This document shows positions 9,235-20,000 of a stretch of DNA of 57,145 nucleotides, piece after piece. This DNA comes from Saprospiraceae bacterium (GTDB lineage Bacteria > Bacteroidota > Bacteroidia > Chitinophagales > Saprospiraceae): the NCBI GenBank assembly GCA_026993525.1, contig JALWSS010000114.1:1-57145 (forward strand). Reading direction: 5' to 3'. The notes beneath the pieces were generated by a model that worked only from the letters and a program-made list of their open reading frames with translations, did not search any database and was not told the origin of the DNA. Numbering within the stretch: position 1 is the stretch's first letter; the number at the start of each line of letters is the position of its first letter. Position numbers and translations under genes: made by a program.

Positions 9235-10335
9235 TCAGGACTTGTCCATGATCTGTTGCCAGTCAATGTTTTTGTAGGTCTCAAATACCACCACGCCCAG
9301 CACCGAAAACACCAGCGCTGCAATGGTGGATACAGCCACGATGATCATGCGCTTTGGCCGCTCCTTGATGACGGGAACGGTGGCCGGCTCCATGAGCAGC
9401 ACGGCCGGGAAATCGGAATAGTAGGCGGCCCTGAGCTGTTTGTAGTGTTCTTTGTCTTCGGCCAGTTTTTCACTGGCTTCCGTTTGGGCGGACTTGAGGG
9501 TCTCCACGGTGGTCATGCCCTGGTTGAAGGTTTTGAGGCGTTTGTTCAGTTGTTCCAGCTCTTTCTGGTAACCCTCGATGCTGGCCTGCAACACAGTCAC
9601 GGAATCCCGGAAGCGAGAGTTGCCCTTGAGGGATTCGAGTTTAGCCTGTTTGTTGTAAAGCCTGGCTTCGGCTTTGGAGATCATCTCCGTCAGCACCTCA
9701 CTCTGGGCCAGGTGGTTGTACACGCCATAGGTTTCACGGGCTTTCTGAAGGCTGTCGTTGATGGTCCGCAGGCCCTGTTCCTTGTTGCGGATGTTGTCTT
9801 CAAAAGTGCTGAGTATCTGGGCCTGCCCCTCTTTGATCAGTTGTTGCCCCAGCTTGTTGATGAACTCCCGGGCTGCATTGGCCATCCGGGCGGCCAGCTC
9901 TTTGTCCCGGTCCTCGATTGACAGCTCGATGGCGTCGTATTTGGTCTTCAGCGCCTCGAAGTGTTTGGCGAACTTCAGCCTGATGGCATAGGGCCCTTTC
10001 GGGCTCTCCGGATCGATGTCGTAATGCTGGTACAGGTTGAAGGAATCAATCATGAAAGTGGCCAGCTCGTTGGAGTTGGCGATGCTCATCAGGCGGTTCA
10101 TGTCGTTTTCCGTTCCGTAATATTTCGGTGCCTGGGAGGAGTTGCCGAAGATGGCCTCCGGCACGGCCAGGTCGGGGCTGGCGGCATAAAACACCGTGGT
10201 GGCTTTGTAATACACCGGCAGCAGCAAGGACACAATGGCCGAAATCACCGCCGTGGCCACACAGGTCACCAGGATGAGTTTCTTCCACTTGAACAGGGTC
10301 GCCAGTACATCGAGCAAGTTATCTCTGTTTTCCAT
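9235..10335 (-). CDS. Chain-length determinant (Wzz/PCP) protein
   Basis: 366 residues with the polysaccharide co-polymerase layout. A transmembrane helix near the N-terminus (about residues 20-40, VTCVATAVISAIVSLLLPVYY) is followed by a large coiled-coil periplasmic part. A second transmembrane helix lies at about 330-350, preceded by the family proline motif EPATVPVIKERPKR. There is no C-terminal tyrosine-kinase domain, so it is the Wzz rather than the Wzc type. It sits just upstream of the Wzy-like gene on the same strand, consistent with setting glycan length. Confidence 0.87.
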   Translation of the reverse strand: MENRDNLLDVLATLFKWKKLILVTCVATAVISAIVSLLLPVYYKATTVFYAASPDLAVPEAIFGNSSQAPKYYGTENDMNRLMSIANSNELATFMIDSFNLYQHYDIDPESPKGPYAIRLKFAKHFEALKTKYDAIELSIEDRDKELAARMANAAREFINKLGQQLIKEGQAQILSTFEDNIRNKEQGLRTINDSLQKARETYGVYNHLAQSEVLTEMISKAEARLYNKQAKLESLKGNSRFRDSVTVLQASIEGYQKELEQLNKRLKTFNQGMTTVETLKSAQTEASEKLAEDKEHYKQLRAAYYSDFPAVLLMEPATVPVIKERPKRMIIVAVSTIAALVFSVLGVVVFETYKNIDWQQIMDKS

Positions 10336-10611
10336 TTTGCATTGTTGATTTTAGTGCACAACGCCAGCTGCGGCGCTTTGCGCCTGCAAAAGTAAGCTTT
10401 CGTTAATGAGGGAGAGCGGTAAAGGAAGGAACGAGTTTTTGAGACAATCACTCAAAAAGCTGGGAAAGAGCCTGAATCAGTATAAAGGTGTCCAAACATT
10501 CTTAATCCAAAAACCTCTTAGCAAAGGTCTGTATAATAATTCGGGTTTGTGTCGAGAAAAATCCTTTCAGCGGAAGAGTGATGGAGGGCTATTGAGCCAT
10601 CACCTAAGTAG

Positions 10612-12363
10612 TCATTTTATCTTTATTATCTTGCCCGATTGCAGTATATTCCCTTCACTCGTAACATTCCAATAGTAGCTTCCGATCGGCAGTTCACCAA
10701 TCCCAAGCTTGTGCGAATTGTCCCGGCCATTGATTTCTAATTTCTTCATTTCTTCTCCGAGTACATTAAAAAGTCGGAACTCGCCAATAAGGAACAAATC
10801 ATCTTCCTGTCCAATTTTCAACCACTCAGAGGCAGGGTTCGGATAGACCTTGACTAAACCTTCTCTTCCTGTAATTTCATTAATCGCTGAAACTCCGATG
10901 TACAATGTTTTACAGAAGGTGTTTTCCCCATTGGCGTTGCTCACCGTAAGGCACACTTCGTAAACCCCATCTGCTGAAAACGTATGGACAGGACTGGTAT
11001 CCTGGCTGGTCGAATTATCGCCGAAATCCCAACTCCAGTTGGCTGGCTCATAGTAGCTCAGGTCTGTGAAAGTTACCGAATGGTAATCCATGGTATCCTG
11101 CTGGCAGCGGAACTTTGCCTTCGGTACATTGTCTATTTCTAGCGTGTCGCAGGGGCTGCCGTCCAGCGGCCCGAGGCGGTAGTTAGGGTTGTTGGGAAGT
11201 CCTGTGCCATTGTAGCTCCCAAGGTGGACTGCATGTTGCCGGAAATCGCAGGCAGACCCTTTTTCGTTGGGCTTTTCGATGACATGGAGGGATGCTACAC
11301 CATTGGGAGAGCTAATGTAGATTTTACCATCTGGCGCAAGCTGGCATAAATAAAAATTTGTCCAAAATGGGTCAATGAACCCATCATAAATCCCTATTAC
11401 TACTTTGGATGCTTCAATGTCTCCCGCCCAAAGGTCATATTGGAAAAGGGTATCAGTAGCGGAGAAATACATAAACCGGGAATTGGGGGATATGGCAAGA
11501 CCAGGAGAGAACAAGTACCCATCGTGGAAAATAATAACTTCGTTTGATAACTCCCCAGAGCAACGGTCGAAATCGAATATCTGAATATAGGTACTATCTG
11601 TTTTATAGCCATTTACGACCGCATATTTGCTCCCATCCGGCGAAAAGACAGCTTGAGCCAAGCCCTCTGGCACTGCCGTACCCACAACCATCGTATCTAC
11701 AACTTCGACACCTTCCGGGGATACCAATATTTTATAGTAAGTATTCGTCAACCACTTCCTTTCCAATATCCACCAGTCCCTTCCGTTACCATGCTTGACA
11801 GCAGTAAGTTTAAGCGTCCATAGCGAGTCTGATATTACATCTTGATTCTTTGCCAAAACCTTTCCCAACCCATTGTTCTCGGCCATGTCAATCATTGTAT
11901 ACATAAAAGCGTAGGTAAAAGCATCAAGAGGGTCATACACCACTTTGAAAGGGGCATGAAATAAGTAGTATTTATCTATATGACCCGGCCAAGGCAATGC
12001 CATAGCGCCTTGGGGTGGCGTAACAAAATCATCTCCGACTTCTGATGCGTAATCCCCCGGGCTTAACCCAGTTCCATTTTGCATTGCCTGATGGTTGTGC
12101 GAGGCTATCCACTTGCCATTGGTATAGAACAACAGATTGCCATCCACGTCCGACATAACCGAACAAGTGCCATAGAAATCCATCGGCTTCGGGTCATCTG
12201 TTATCAATGGCGGGTCGCTGCCAAAGTCAATCCGGTAATCTGACAAAGGCGGCACTCCGTCGTTCGAAATGCCACCCAACCAGATATAATCATGGTTCTG
12301 GGCGAAAATGGACTGGCCGGCCAAATAGAAAAATATGGACAGTAAAACAGGTTGAATTCTCAT
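10612..12363 (-). CDS. Secreted PKD-domain protein with T9SS sorting domain
   Basis: 583 residues from the ATG at 12363 (MRIQPVLLSIFF), which begins a signal peptide ending near IFAQ. The first ~380 residues look like a beta-propeller-type surface domain (SPDGSKYAVVNG, ISPNSRFMYFSATD). A PKD domain follows (WSWDFGDNSTSQDTSP, HTFSADGVYEVCLTVSN), then a T9SS type A sorting domain (VYPNPASEWLKIG ... SGKIIKIK). It is therefore exported and attached to the surface or released through the type IX system. Ligand unknown. An upstream in-frame start is non-canonical and was rejected. Confidence 0.82.
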   Translation of the reverse strand: MRIQPVLLSIFFYLAGQSIFAQNHDYIWLGGISNDGVPPLSDYRIDFGSDPPLITDDPKPMDFYGTCSVMSDVDGNLLFYTNGKWIASHNHQAMQNGTGLSPGDYASEVGDDFVTPPQGAMALPWPGHIDKYYLFHAPFKVVYDPLDAFTYAFMYTMIDMAENNGLGKVLAKNQDVISDSLWTLKLTAVKHGNGRDWWILERKWLTNTYYKILVSPEGVEVVDTMVVGTAVPEGLAQAVFSPDGSKYAVVNGYKTDSTYIQIFDFDRCSGELSNEVIIFHDGYLFSPGLAISPNSRFMYFSATDTLFQYDLWAGDIEASKVVIGIYDGFIDPFWTNFYLCQLAPDGKIYISSPNGVASLHVIEKPNEKGSACDFRQHAVHLGSYNGTGLPNNPNYRLGPLDGSPCDTLEIDNVPKAKFRCQQDTMDYHSVTFTDLSYYEPANWSWDFGDNSTSQDTSPVHTFSADGVYEVCLTVSNANGENTFCKTLYIGVSAINEITGREGLVKVYPNPASEWLKIGQEDDLFLIGEFRLFNVLGEEMKKLEINGRDNSHKLGIGELPIGSYYWNVTSEGNILQSGKIIKIK

Positions 12364-12385
12364 GATGATAGGTGGTTTCAAATAA

Positions 12386-12420
12386 GGGGTGGGCAGCACC
12401 CCCACGCTGCTGCCCGCCCC
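12386..12420 (-). terminator. Hairpin terminator of the beta-helix gene
   Basis: GGGGTGGGCAGCA (12386-12398) pairs with TGCTGCCCGCCCC (12408-12420), 13 bp with one G-U. On the minus strand it is followed by TTATTTG, so it fits the end of the gene whose stop lies at 12446. Confidence 0.55.
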
Positions 12421-12445
12421 AAAAATCAGGCCCTTTCAAGGGACG

Positions 12446-15038
12446 TTATTTCAGCACGACCAGTTTTTGCGCTAAGGTGCGGTCGCCGCACATGACGGTC
12501 ACATGATAGATGCCAGACGGGATGCCCTCCAAAGAGAGCAATTCACTGGTCTGACCTTCCCCAACCACAACGGAACGCATCAGAGTGCCATGTTGGTTGA
12601 ACACTTGGAGCACCCTGTCCCTTTCCGTTGCTTGGAACTTTATCTCTGCCTGCCCCTTTGCCGGGTTAGGGAAAATTGCCAGTTCTTCAAAGGCGGGCTG
12701 GTTGCTAACCTCCCCAGACCGGACCAGTTGCTGTGGCGGCGTGCAAAGAAGGTCGTCGTCGTACTCAGAGTTGTTACCCGCCAATTTGAGCAGTTCCCTT
12801 GCGCTCAGCACCGCATCCCCACCTTCATGGAAACAGGTGTTGGCGATGGGTTCAAGCACCGATATTTGTGCACCAGTCAACTCAAGTACACCTTTACCGA
12901 TCGTGTTCAGGTAAACATCGTTCACCGATTTCAGGTACTGCTGCGGGAGCGATGAAGTGGAAATGAACGAATTGAGCGAAACTAACTGGTCGGCCATCGT
13001 ATCCCTGACAGCCTCAACGATAGAGTCCAGTTTAATCACTTCTTCGTGAAGGTCAAAAATCTCCGTAGAAACTGTGCGCCTTTGAGCCACCAGCCCGTCG
13101 TAAACCGAGCCGTTGGCTGTTAGAAGTTGGGCATCGATGTTGGCAAGCTCGCCCATTTTGGCAGAAACTTGCGACTCCAGGCTGGCGTATTGCTGGGCAG
13201 TTTGTGCGTCGGGAACGCCCAGACCGCTGATGCCCTCCGCTACCGTTTGGAAGGCGCCAATTGCCCCGTTCGTGGCACTGTTGTAAAATGCGTCCACATC
13301 ATTGTCCTGTCCGAGCAGTGCCGGGTTTTCCTTCAGCCTGCGGTAGAGCGTGGTCTGCGCCCGCCAGTGCTGCGCCGTGACGTAGTCTATGAACGGCAAC
13401 GTTCCGAGGGCGGTGGCCTGTTCGAACTGGCCCAGCTCGTCTTCTGGCTCAAATTCAACCGGGCAGTTCAGGGACAACCCGCCCCCATTTGAGAAAAACC
13501 ATCCCGAAGCATTGATGCTCGGGGGCATCTGCGGCTGGGAGGCGTTCCTGACATGGAAACGTGAAAGTCCAATGAAAAATGGGTCTGCATTTGTATTCTC
13601 CGCCCCCCATTCCGAATAAGAGCTGTTCCATTGGTTGTCCCTTGCCTTGTTGTTGGGGGCTTGTACGCCCATAAAAGACCCCGTACCGGACCCTCCTTCC
13701 CCACCGACAAACAAACCAACTTCGCAGTCTGATATCGTATTGTTGGAAAAGTTGGTACACTGGTTCTGCCCGTTGAACTTGAAGCCCACGCTTGGCCCAC
13801 CACCTACCGAGTTCCCGCAAACAAGGACATTTTCGGAGTTGTTCAGCTCGATGGTGTGGATTTCCTGAGAACCAGTGGTTGATACTACTACCGAAGAATT
13901 GCCAACAATTCTGCTGATGCCGCAGGCATTGATTCGGATGCCGTGCTCCATGCTTGGCGACAGCCCCGTGGCATGGGTGATTTCGACCGTGTTCCCTTCG
14001 ATGTCCGTGTTCCTGTTCATCAATACGTTGATGCCATTGGCAGCGCCATACATATCAATGTCATTGTTCCTGATTTTCAGGTTGCCCTGTGTCACAGATG
14101 AGCCTGAATATAATTCCACGGCACTGATTGGCGATAAGCCAGGAGGGGCAAAGTCCATTTCGATTTCATTGTCTTCCACCAAAAAAACGGTTGAAAACCC
14201 CGTTGTTGTGCGCCCTTACACCGAAGAACCGGGTGTTGGTCATCACATTGTCCGTTATCGTGACGTTTCTGCCCGAGCTGTTGAGAATGTCAAAACAGGT
14301 CCATACCGCCGAAAAATTGTTTTCCTCGGCAGTCAGGTTGCAGGCAGAGGAGATCACCCCGTTGAAACAATTGTTGAAGGTGGAAAGGCTCACGTTCAAA
14401 GAGCCTCCTGTTGCATTGATTCCAATCATAGATTCGTTGTCGATGGAGGCGAGCGACTGGAAAAGGGCGTTCTTCACGACCACCCTTGAGTTCTCGGACA
14501 TGACACCGTTGGCGATGTTGAGGAACTGGTTCTGTGGGTAGCCCATCTCGCCGATGTGGACAGGTGCCACATTCAGCGCCTTGATGCCCGCATGGCCCCC
14601 ATCTGGTTGGTGTATGGAGGCTTGAGGTTGCCAACGGTCTGAAAAATGTTATTGCTCAAAGGCATGGTAAAGGTAATCCCTGTGGGCGGTGAGGTGGAGA
14701 ACTTGTTACGCAGGTAAATGCCAATATAGTTGTTGGTGAAGTTGCAGCTTTGCACATCCATCTCCGAGCCTCCACGGGCATCGAAGCCGTCAATGCCATC
14801 CATCACGTCACAGTTGTCGGCGACCAGCTTGCCGCCCGAGTTGACCAGTATCCTCGACCACATGGCATTGAATCCCTGAATTGTGCAGTCGTTCAGCGTA
14901 AGTGTCGCCCCTGCCTGTACCCTGATTGGGCGTCAGGCCCAAGGTAAATGAACGAAGAAGTGATGGTCACATTTATGTCCACGTCGTAAATGCCGTTGAT
15001 GGCAAGGCAGGGATGATAACCGCAAGATAAATTCTCAT
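12446..15038 (-). pseudogene. Secreted beta-helix T9SS protein, split by four homopolymer frameshifts
   Basis: One gene spread over several frames. Translation begins at the ATG at 15038 (MRIYLAVIIP). It continues through the beta-helix segments LTLNDCTIQGFNAMWSRI, NCDVMDGIDGFDARGG and SLNVSLSTFNNCFNG, and ends in a 578-codon frame with NNSENVLVCGNS, a helical linker and a T9SS sorting domain (FPNPAKGQAEIKF ... AQKLVVLK). The frame is lost at four short homopolymers: 15010-15012 (GGG), 14938-14940 (GGG), 14596-14600 (CCCCC) and 14181-14187 (AAAAAAA). Adding one base to each of the first three and removing one from the last restores a single reading frame. This may be sequencing error or real decay. 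Confidence 0.75.
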
Positions 15039-15482
15039 TTTTATATGTCCCTTATCCTATTATTTGTTCTAAACTCAAAGCGGAGTAATTTGGGACTTTG
15101 CTTGCCGAGGCGTCGCTCAAACATCTTAACCAGATAATTTTGGAAACCTGCATTTTCAATCAACTTCGTTCTATGTGTATTTTATTCACTCCTCATAGAA
15201 ACAACCAACTGCGCAATCTTCATGCATGTTTTTTACATTTAATTGTGTATTTCTCTCAGAGATGTTCACCTGAGTTTAGGGGGCCCCTGAATAAATCATC
15301 TTGTTGAAAATTAATCTGTAAATTATTTTGGTTGATAGCGGGACCTTATCCAGTATGTGGAGCCCAGTCTATGGCCTTGTTTTAAAGGGGACTATATCAA
15401 CCACCTCTAAGCAAATGAGAGTTTATTGTTCAGACCACTCAATTCATGATGCAGAGATTCAATCATTGCTTAGTAAAATAAA
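15039..15482. other. AT-rich spacer, no gene seen
   Basis: About 440 bases between the beta-helix gene and the flippase. It is clearly more AT-rich than its surroundings. Short frames on both strands (65-100 codons) have no signal peptide, domain or conserved-looking composition. It probably holds the promoter of the minus-strand beta-helix gene, but no consensus element was clear. Confidence 0.4.
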
Positions 15483-17000
15483 TTACCTATTACTATTAAA
15501 CAATCCTTCACCCCCTTCCACCATCTCCCACATCCTTTTCAGTTTCAGCATCCCAAAGGGAAATGCGAGCAGCAGGCCCGTTGCGCCAGCGAGGACAAAA
15601 CGCCAAAGCCAGTGCAGGCCGTTCCATTGCTGGAAAGCATAACACACGGCTCCAACCGCCAGGCCGAACAACAGGGCATGGGGCACCTGCCAGCCACCCT
15701 CCGGTCGTGGCAAGTGGAGAATTTTTCGGGTCAGCCAGATATGTGCCCCAAAAACCAGGCTCTGGGTGAAGAGCGTAGCCACACCGGCCCCCACGGCTTT
15801 GTATTGCGGAATGAGCAGCACGTTCAGCAGAATATTGAGGGCGATGCCGATGGTGAACAGCCAGTTCATGCGTTTCAGGCTGTCGTTGGCGGTCAGCAGG
15901 GTGCTGACGATGAAGGTGCCGCTGAACGGAATGAGGCTGAGAATGACCGAGGCCAGTACGGTTCCGTAATAGGGTGTGGCCGTGCGGGGGTAGAGCCAAA
16001 GCATCAGTTCCTCCCGGAAGAAGAAGCAGGCCAGGGCCAGCGGAATGGTGCCCACCCAGATCAGTTGCAGGGCCAGTTTGACGAGGGAGGAGAGTTCGCT
16101 GGCGGCTTTGGCCGGAGATTGTTTCATTTCTTCTTTCTCTCGCTGGCGCAACAGCCGGGCATACATCGGCAGCAGCAGCCCGGCAAACAGTAGCCCGACG
16201 ACGTTGAAGGCATCGAGCAGGCGGTAGGCAGCCGCATAGATACCCGTTTCGTGGCGGCCGTCCGGCAGCATCCATTCCAGAATGACCATGTCCAGCCGGG
16301 TGTAGGCCGTCATCAGGAAGATGGCCAGGGCGTAAGGTGCAGCGCTCTTCATCACCGACCAGCCGAAAAGCAGACGGGGCTTCAGCCGGATGGGGTTTTT
16401 CAGGATGCTTCTGATGATGAGCAGGGCCACCAGCGCCGTGATGAACCAACTGGCGTTTTGCGCATGCACAAACCACTCGATGCGGAACTCCGGCCGGCCT
16501 GGCAGCCCCCAAAGCAACACGCCGCAGATGATACTCAGCAACAGCTTGTCCAGGGCCGAGAGGGCCGAGTCGGTGCGGTAGCGGCCCACGCCGGAGATGT
16601 TGCTCCTCAAAAAAGCCACCAGCGAAATGAGCAGGTGATTCAGGGCGATGAAAAACAGCAGGTAATAAACCCCACTGTCGAAACCCCGCAGCCAGGCGGC
16701 GCCAAAGACCACCCCCAGGTACACGAATCCCAGCATCAGCTTGACGGCCAGCATCCGGGGAAAATATTTGTTCAACAGCGTCGGGTGCCGGGCTATCGTC
16801 CGGTTGTTGAATTGCTGAAGGCCGAAATCATTGATGATGAAAAAGAGGTAGGAAAAGCTGAACAGGGTGGCGTACAGGCCGTAGGTTTCTGCGCCCACCC
16901 GGTCCTGGATGCTGCGCTCGATGCCGAAAACGTAAAAGGGCTTGATCAGCAGATTGACCAGCACCAGAAAAATCACGTTGACGAGGAACTCCCTGTTCAT
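15483..17000 (-). CDS. Polysaccharide flippase (Wzx/MATE-like)
   Basis: 505 residues with about fourteen hydrophobic segments in the MVF/MATE-like arrangement of lipid-linked oligosaccharide flippases. Visible features are the N-terminal FSFSYLFFIINDFGLQQF block, GIYAAAYRLLDAFNVVGLLF in the middle, and GIALNILLNVLLIPQYKAVGAGVATLFTQS, the typical Wzx element in the C-terminal half. It would move undecaprenyl-linked units outward for the Wzy and Wzz proteins encoded 6 kb away. It ends 13 bases after the start side of the giant secreted gene's stop, on the same strand. Confidence 0.85.
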   Translation of the reverse strand: MNREFLVNVIFLVLVNLLIKPFYVFGIERSIQDRVGAETYGLYATLFSFSYLFFIINDFGLQQFNNRTIARHPTLLNKYFPRMLAVKLMLGFVYLGVVFGAAWLRGFDSGVYYLLFFIALNHLLISLVAFLRSNISGVGRYRTDSALSALDKLLLSIICGVLLWGLPGRPEFRIEWFVHAQNASWFITALVALLIIRSILKNPIRLKPRLLFGWSVMKSAAPYALAIFLMTAYTRLDMVILEWMLPDGRHETGIYAAAYRLLDAFNVVGLLFAGLLLPMYARLLRQREKEEMKQSPAKAASELSSLVKLALQLIWVGTIPLALACFFFREELMLWLYPRTATPYYGTVLASVILSLIPFSGTFIVSTLLTANDSLKRMNWLFTIGIALNILLNVLLIPQYKAVGAGVATLFTQSLVFGAHIWLTRKILHLPRPEGGWQVPHALLFGLAVGAVCYAFQQWNGLHWLWRFVLAGATGLLLAFPFGMLKLKRMWEMVEGGEGLFNSNR

Positions 17001-17013
17001 AAGGGCGGCAAAG

Positions 17014-20000
17014 TTATCGCAACAGTGTCACATCGCCGAAGAGAACTTCGGTGCGGCCGTCGAGGTATTCCACTTCCGCCTTCCAGGCGAACACCGCTGC
17101 ATTCATGGGCTGCCCGTTGAAAAGACCGTTCCAACCAAAAGCAGGGTCATTGGCCGGAAAGCCTTCGGCATGGAAAACGAGATCGCCCCAGCGGTCGAAA
17201 ATGCGCCAGTACCGCACCCTGGCCACCTCAGGCCCGGCAAAAAAGATGAGCCGGTCGTTGGTGCCGTCGCCGTTGGGCGAGAAAGCGTTGGGCACATACA
17301 CCGGCTGGCGGCTGTTCACCCACACGGTCACTTTGTCTTCTGCCATGCAGCCGTTTGCGTCCACCACATAGATGCGGTACACGGTGGTCTCCAGTGGAGC
17401 CACCGTCTGGCTGAGGCAGGTGGGGCATTCCACGCTGTCGGGCAGGTTGAGCCACCAGAGGGTGTCCACTTCGCTGATCGCAATGCTGAGTTGCGCTTCC
17501 AGGTCCACCTCATCACCCAGGTCAATGAAATGGTCGGGGCCCAGTTCCACCACTACCTCTTGCGGGTAGGGCAGGTAGATGGTCGTATCCAGGCTGCAAC
17601 CATTCAGGTCTTCGATGGTGAGCAGGTGGTTGCCGGGGTCCAGGTACAGGAATTCGGGAATGTTCGTCGCAATGCCGCCGTCAATGGAATAGAAGAAAGG
17701 ATCTGCACCACCAACCACCTCCGTGACGTTCAGGCTGCCTTCGAGAATGATGCAGTCGGGTGGCGTCATTTCAATGTTGGCACCCACGATGGGGTCGGCC
17801 AGGCTGATGACTTCCACGGAGTCGGTCGCGGTGCACCCGTTGTCCAGAAACTGCACCGTCAGGCTGTACCAGCCGGGGGCATTCACCAGGGTGTTGATGG
17901 CGTTGGGTGTGCCGATGCCGCCGCCGGAGGTGGTGGCCCACTGGTAGGACACGTTGCCGGTGCTGGAACCGGTGCCACTCAGCAGTACCTCCTCATTGTC
18001 GCAATCGAGTGCTCCGGTTGCACTGGCCACGGCATCGGGCTCGGCAAAATTTTCCGTTATGAGAATGCTTCCCGTCGCTTCGCAACCATTGGCCATGTTG
18101 GTCACCGTCACGAAGTAGAGCCCCGGCTCCGATACCGTTGGGGTATTGCTGTTGGGGTTCTGGATGGGTTGGGGGCCGTTCCAGGCATAGCCGTAAATGG
18201 GCTCAGCCGTGGGCGGCAGCACTTCCGGTTGCACTTCGGGGTTGAAGCAGTTGAGTATGGGTGCCGTGGCAAATTCCACCAGCGGCACTTCGGTGTCTTC
18301 GGCAACGTTCACCATCAGCTGGTCGGTGCAGCCATTGCGGATATTGGTCACGGTGAGCAGATAAGTGCCTCCTTCGGTAACGCTGGCGCTGCTCTCATCC
18401 ACTGCACCGGCAATGTTGCCCGACAGGGCGACCCACAAAAAGCTGAGCGAATCAGCTGGGAGGGAACTTCCCGCATCCAGCGTCACAGCCGGCTGGGCGC
18501 AGGTCACGGTGTCCGGCACCTGGCTCAATTGCGCCGAAGGCGCTACGGTATCCAGCCCAACCTGTACGGTATCGGTGAGCACGCACAGGCTAATGGTGTC
18601 ATTGAGGGTGAGGATGTAGGTGCCCGGTTCATTGATGACGGGGGCATTGGTGTTGGCACCCGCCACGATGTTGCCCGGCAGGGCGACCCAACTGTACAAC
18701 ACACCGGGGCCAGATGACGAAGCGCTGCCATCCAGGGCCATGCTGGTGCGGGTGCAGGTGAGGGTGGTGTCAGGTCCGGCGTTCACCTCCGGAATGTCAC
18801 CGGCCAGACTGACCACGGCGCTGTCGCTAGCCGTGCACTGGTTGGTCTGATTGGTCACGGTGAGCAGGTAGGTGCCCACCGAATCGGCCTCTATCACGGG
18901 CTGGTCGAGCGGGCTGAGAATGTGCCCGTCGGTGGTACTCCATTCAAACGACAGTGCGCCAGCCGGCTGGGAGTTGCCACCGTCAAGTTGCACCACCAGT
19001 TGCTGGCAGGTGATGAACTGGTCGTCGCCGGCATCGGCCAGGGGCGGCAGGGTGTCGGCGATGACCTCCATGACCGAACTGGCCGTGCAGCCGTTCACCA
19101 CATCGGTCACCACCAGGGTGTAGGTGCCCGGACAGGCCACGGTGATCTGCAGGATGTCGTCGGGGCCGCTGATACAACCGCCGTTGGTGGCCGTCCACTG
19201 ATAATCGAGCAGGGCACCGCCGGAGGCTGTGGCGGCCAGCGTGAAAACGGTATCGGCACAGGTGTAGCTGAGGTCGGGGCCGGCGCTGACCACCGGAAAA
19301 TCGTCGTCGGCAGTCACCACCACGGAGGCGGTATCGGCGCAGCCGTTGCCGATGAGGGTGGTGGTGAGCAGGTAGGTGCCGGCAGTGCAAACCACCGGGT
19401 TCGGACTGTTGGGCCCGCCGCAGATATCGCCGTCCTGGGTGGTCCATTGGTAGATGACGGTGGCCGGCACGGCGCTGCCAAAGAGGGTGGCGTTGCTGTT
19501 GCTGCAAGTGAGTTCGGCACCGGGGCCGGCGTCTGCAACCGGGTGCAGCGTGTCCAAACCGATGGTCACCACATCGCTTGCCGTGCAGCCGTTGGTGGTG
19601 TCGGTCACGGTCAGGGTATAGGTGCCGGTGGCATTTATCGTCGCAATGGGAGCGGCGGCACCGCTGAGAATGTTGCCGGGGTTGGCCGTCCACAGGTAGG
19701 TGAAATCAGGCCCGGCCGAGGAGTTGCTGCCATCGAGTGCCAGCACCGTGTCCTGGCAGGTCAGGTTGCGATCCGGGCCGGCATTTGCCGAAGGGGCGGC
19801 TATGTCCTGCAGCACCTGCACCTGACAGCTGGTGGTGAAGGGTACGCCGTTGAAAGTGTTGGTGACTGACAGGGTGTAGATGCCGGGGGCATTGGCGCAG
19901 GTGTTTATGCTGTCTGTCGCTGCGCAAAAACTGCCCGTGTTGCTGCTCCAGTTGTACGAGGTGATGGCGCTGAGGGTGGAGCCGGCCCCGCTGAGCGTGA

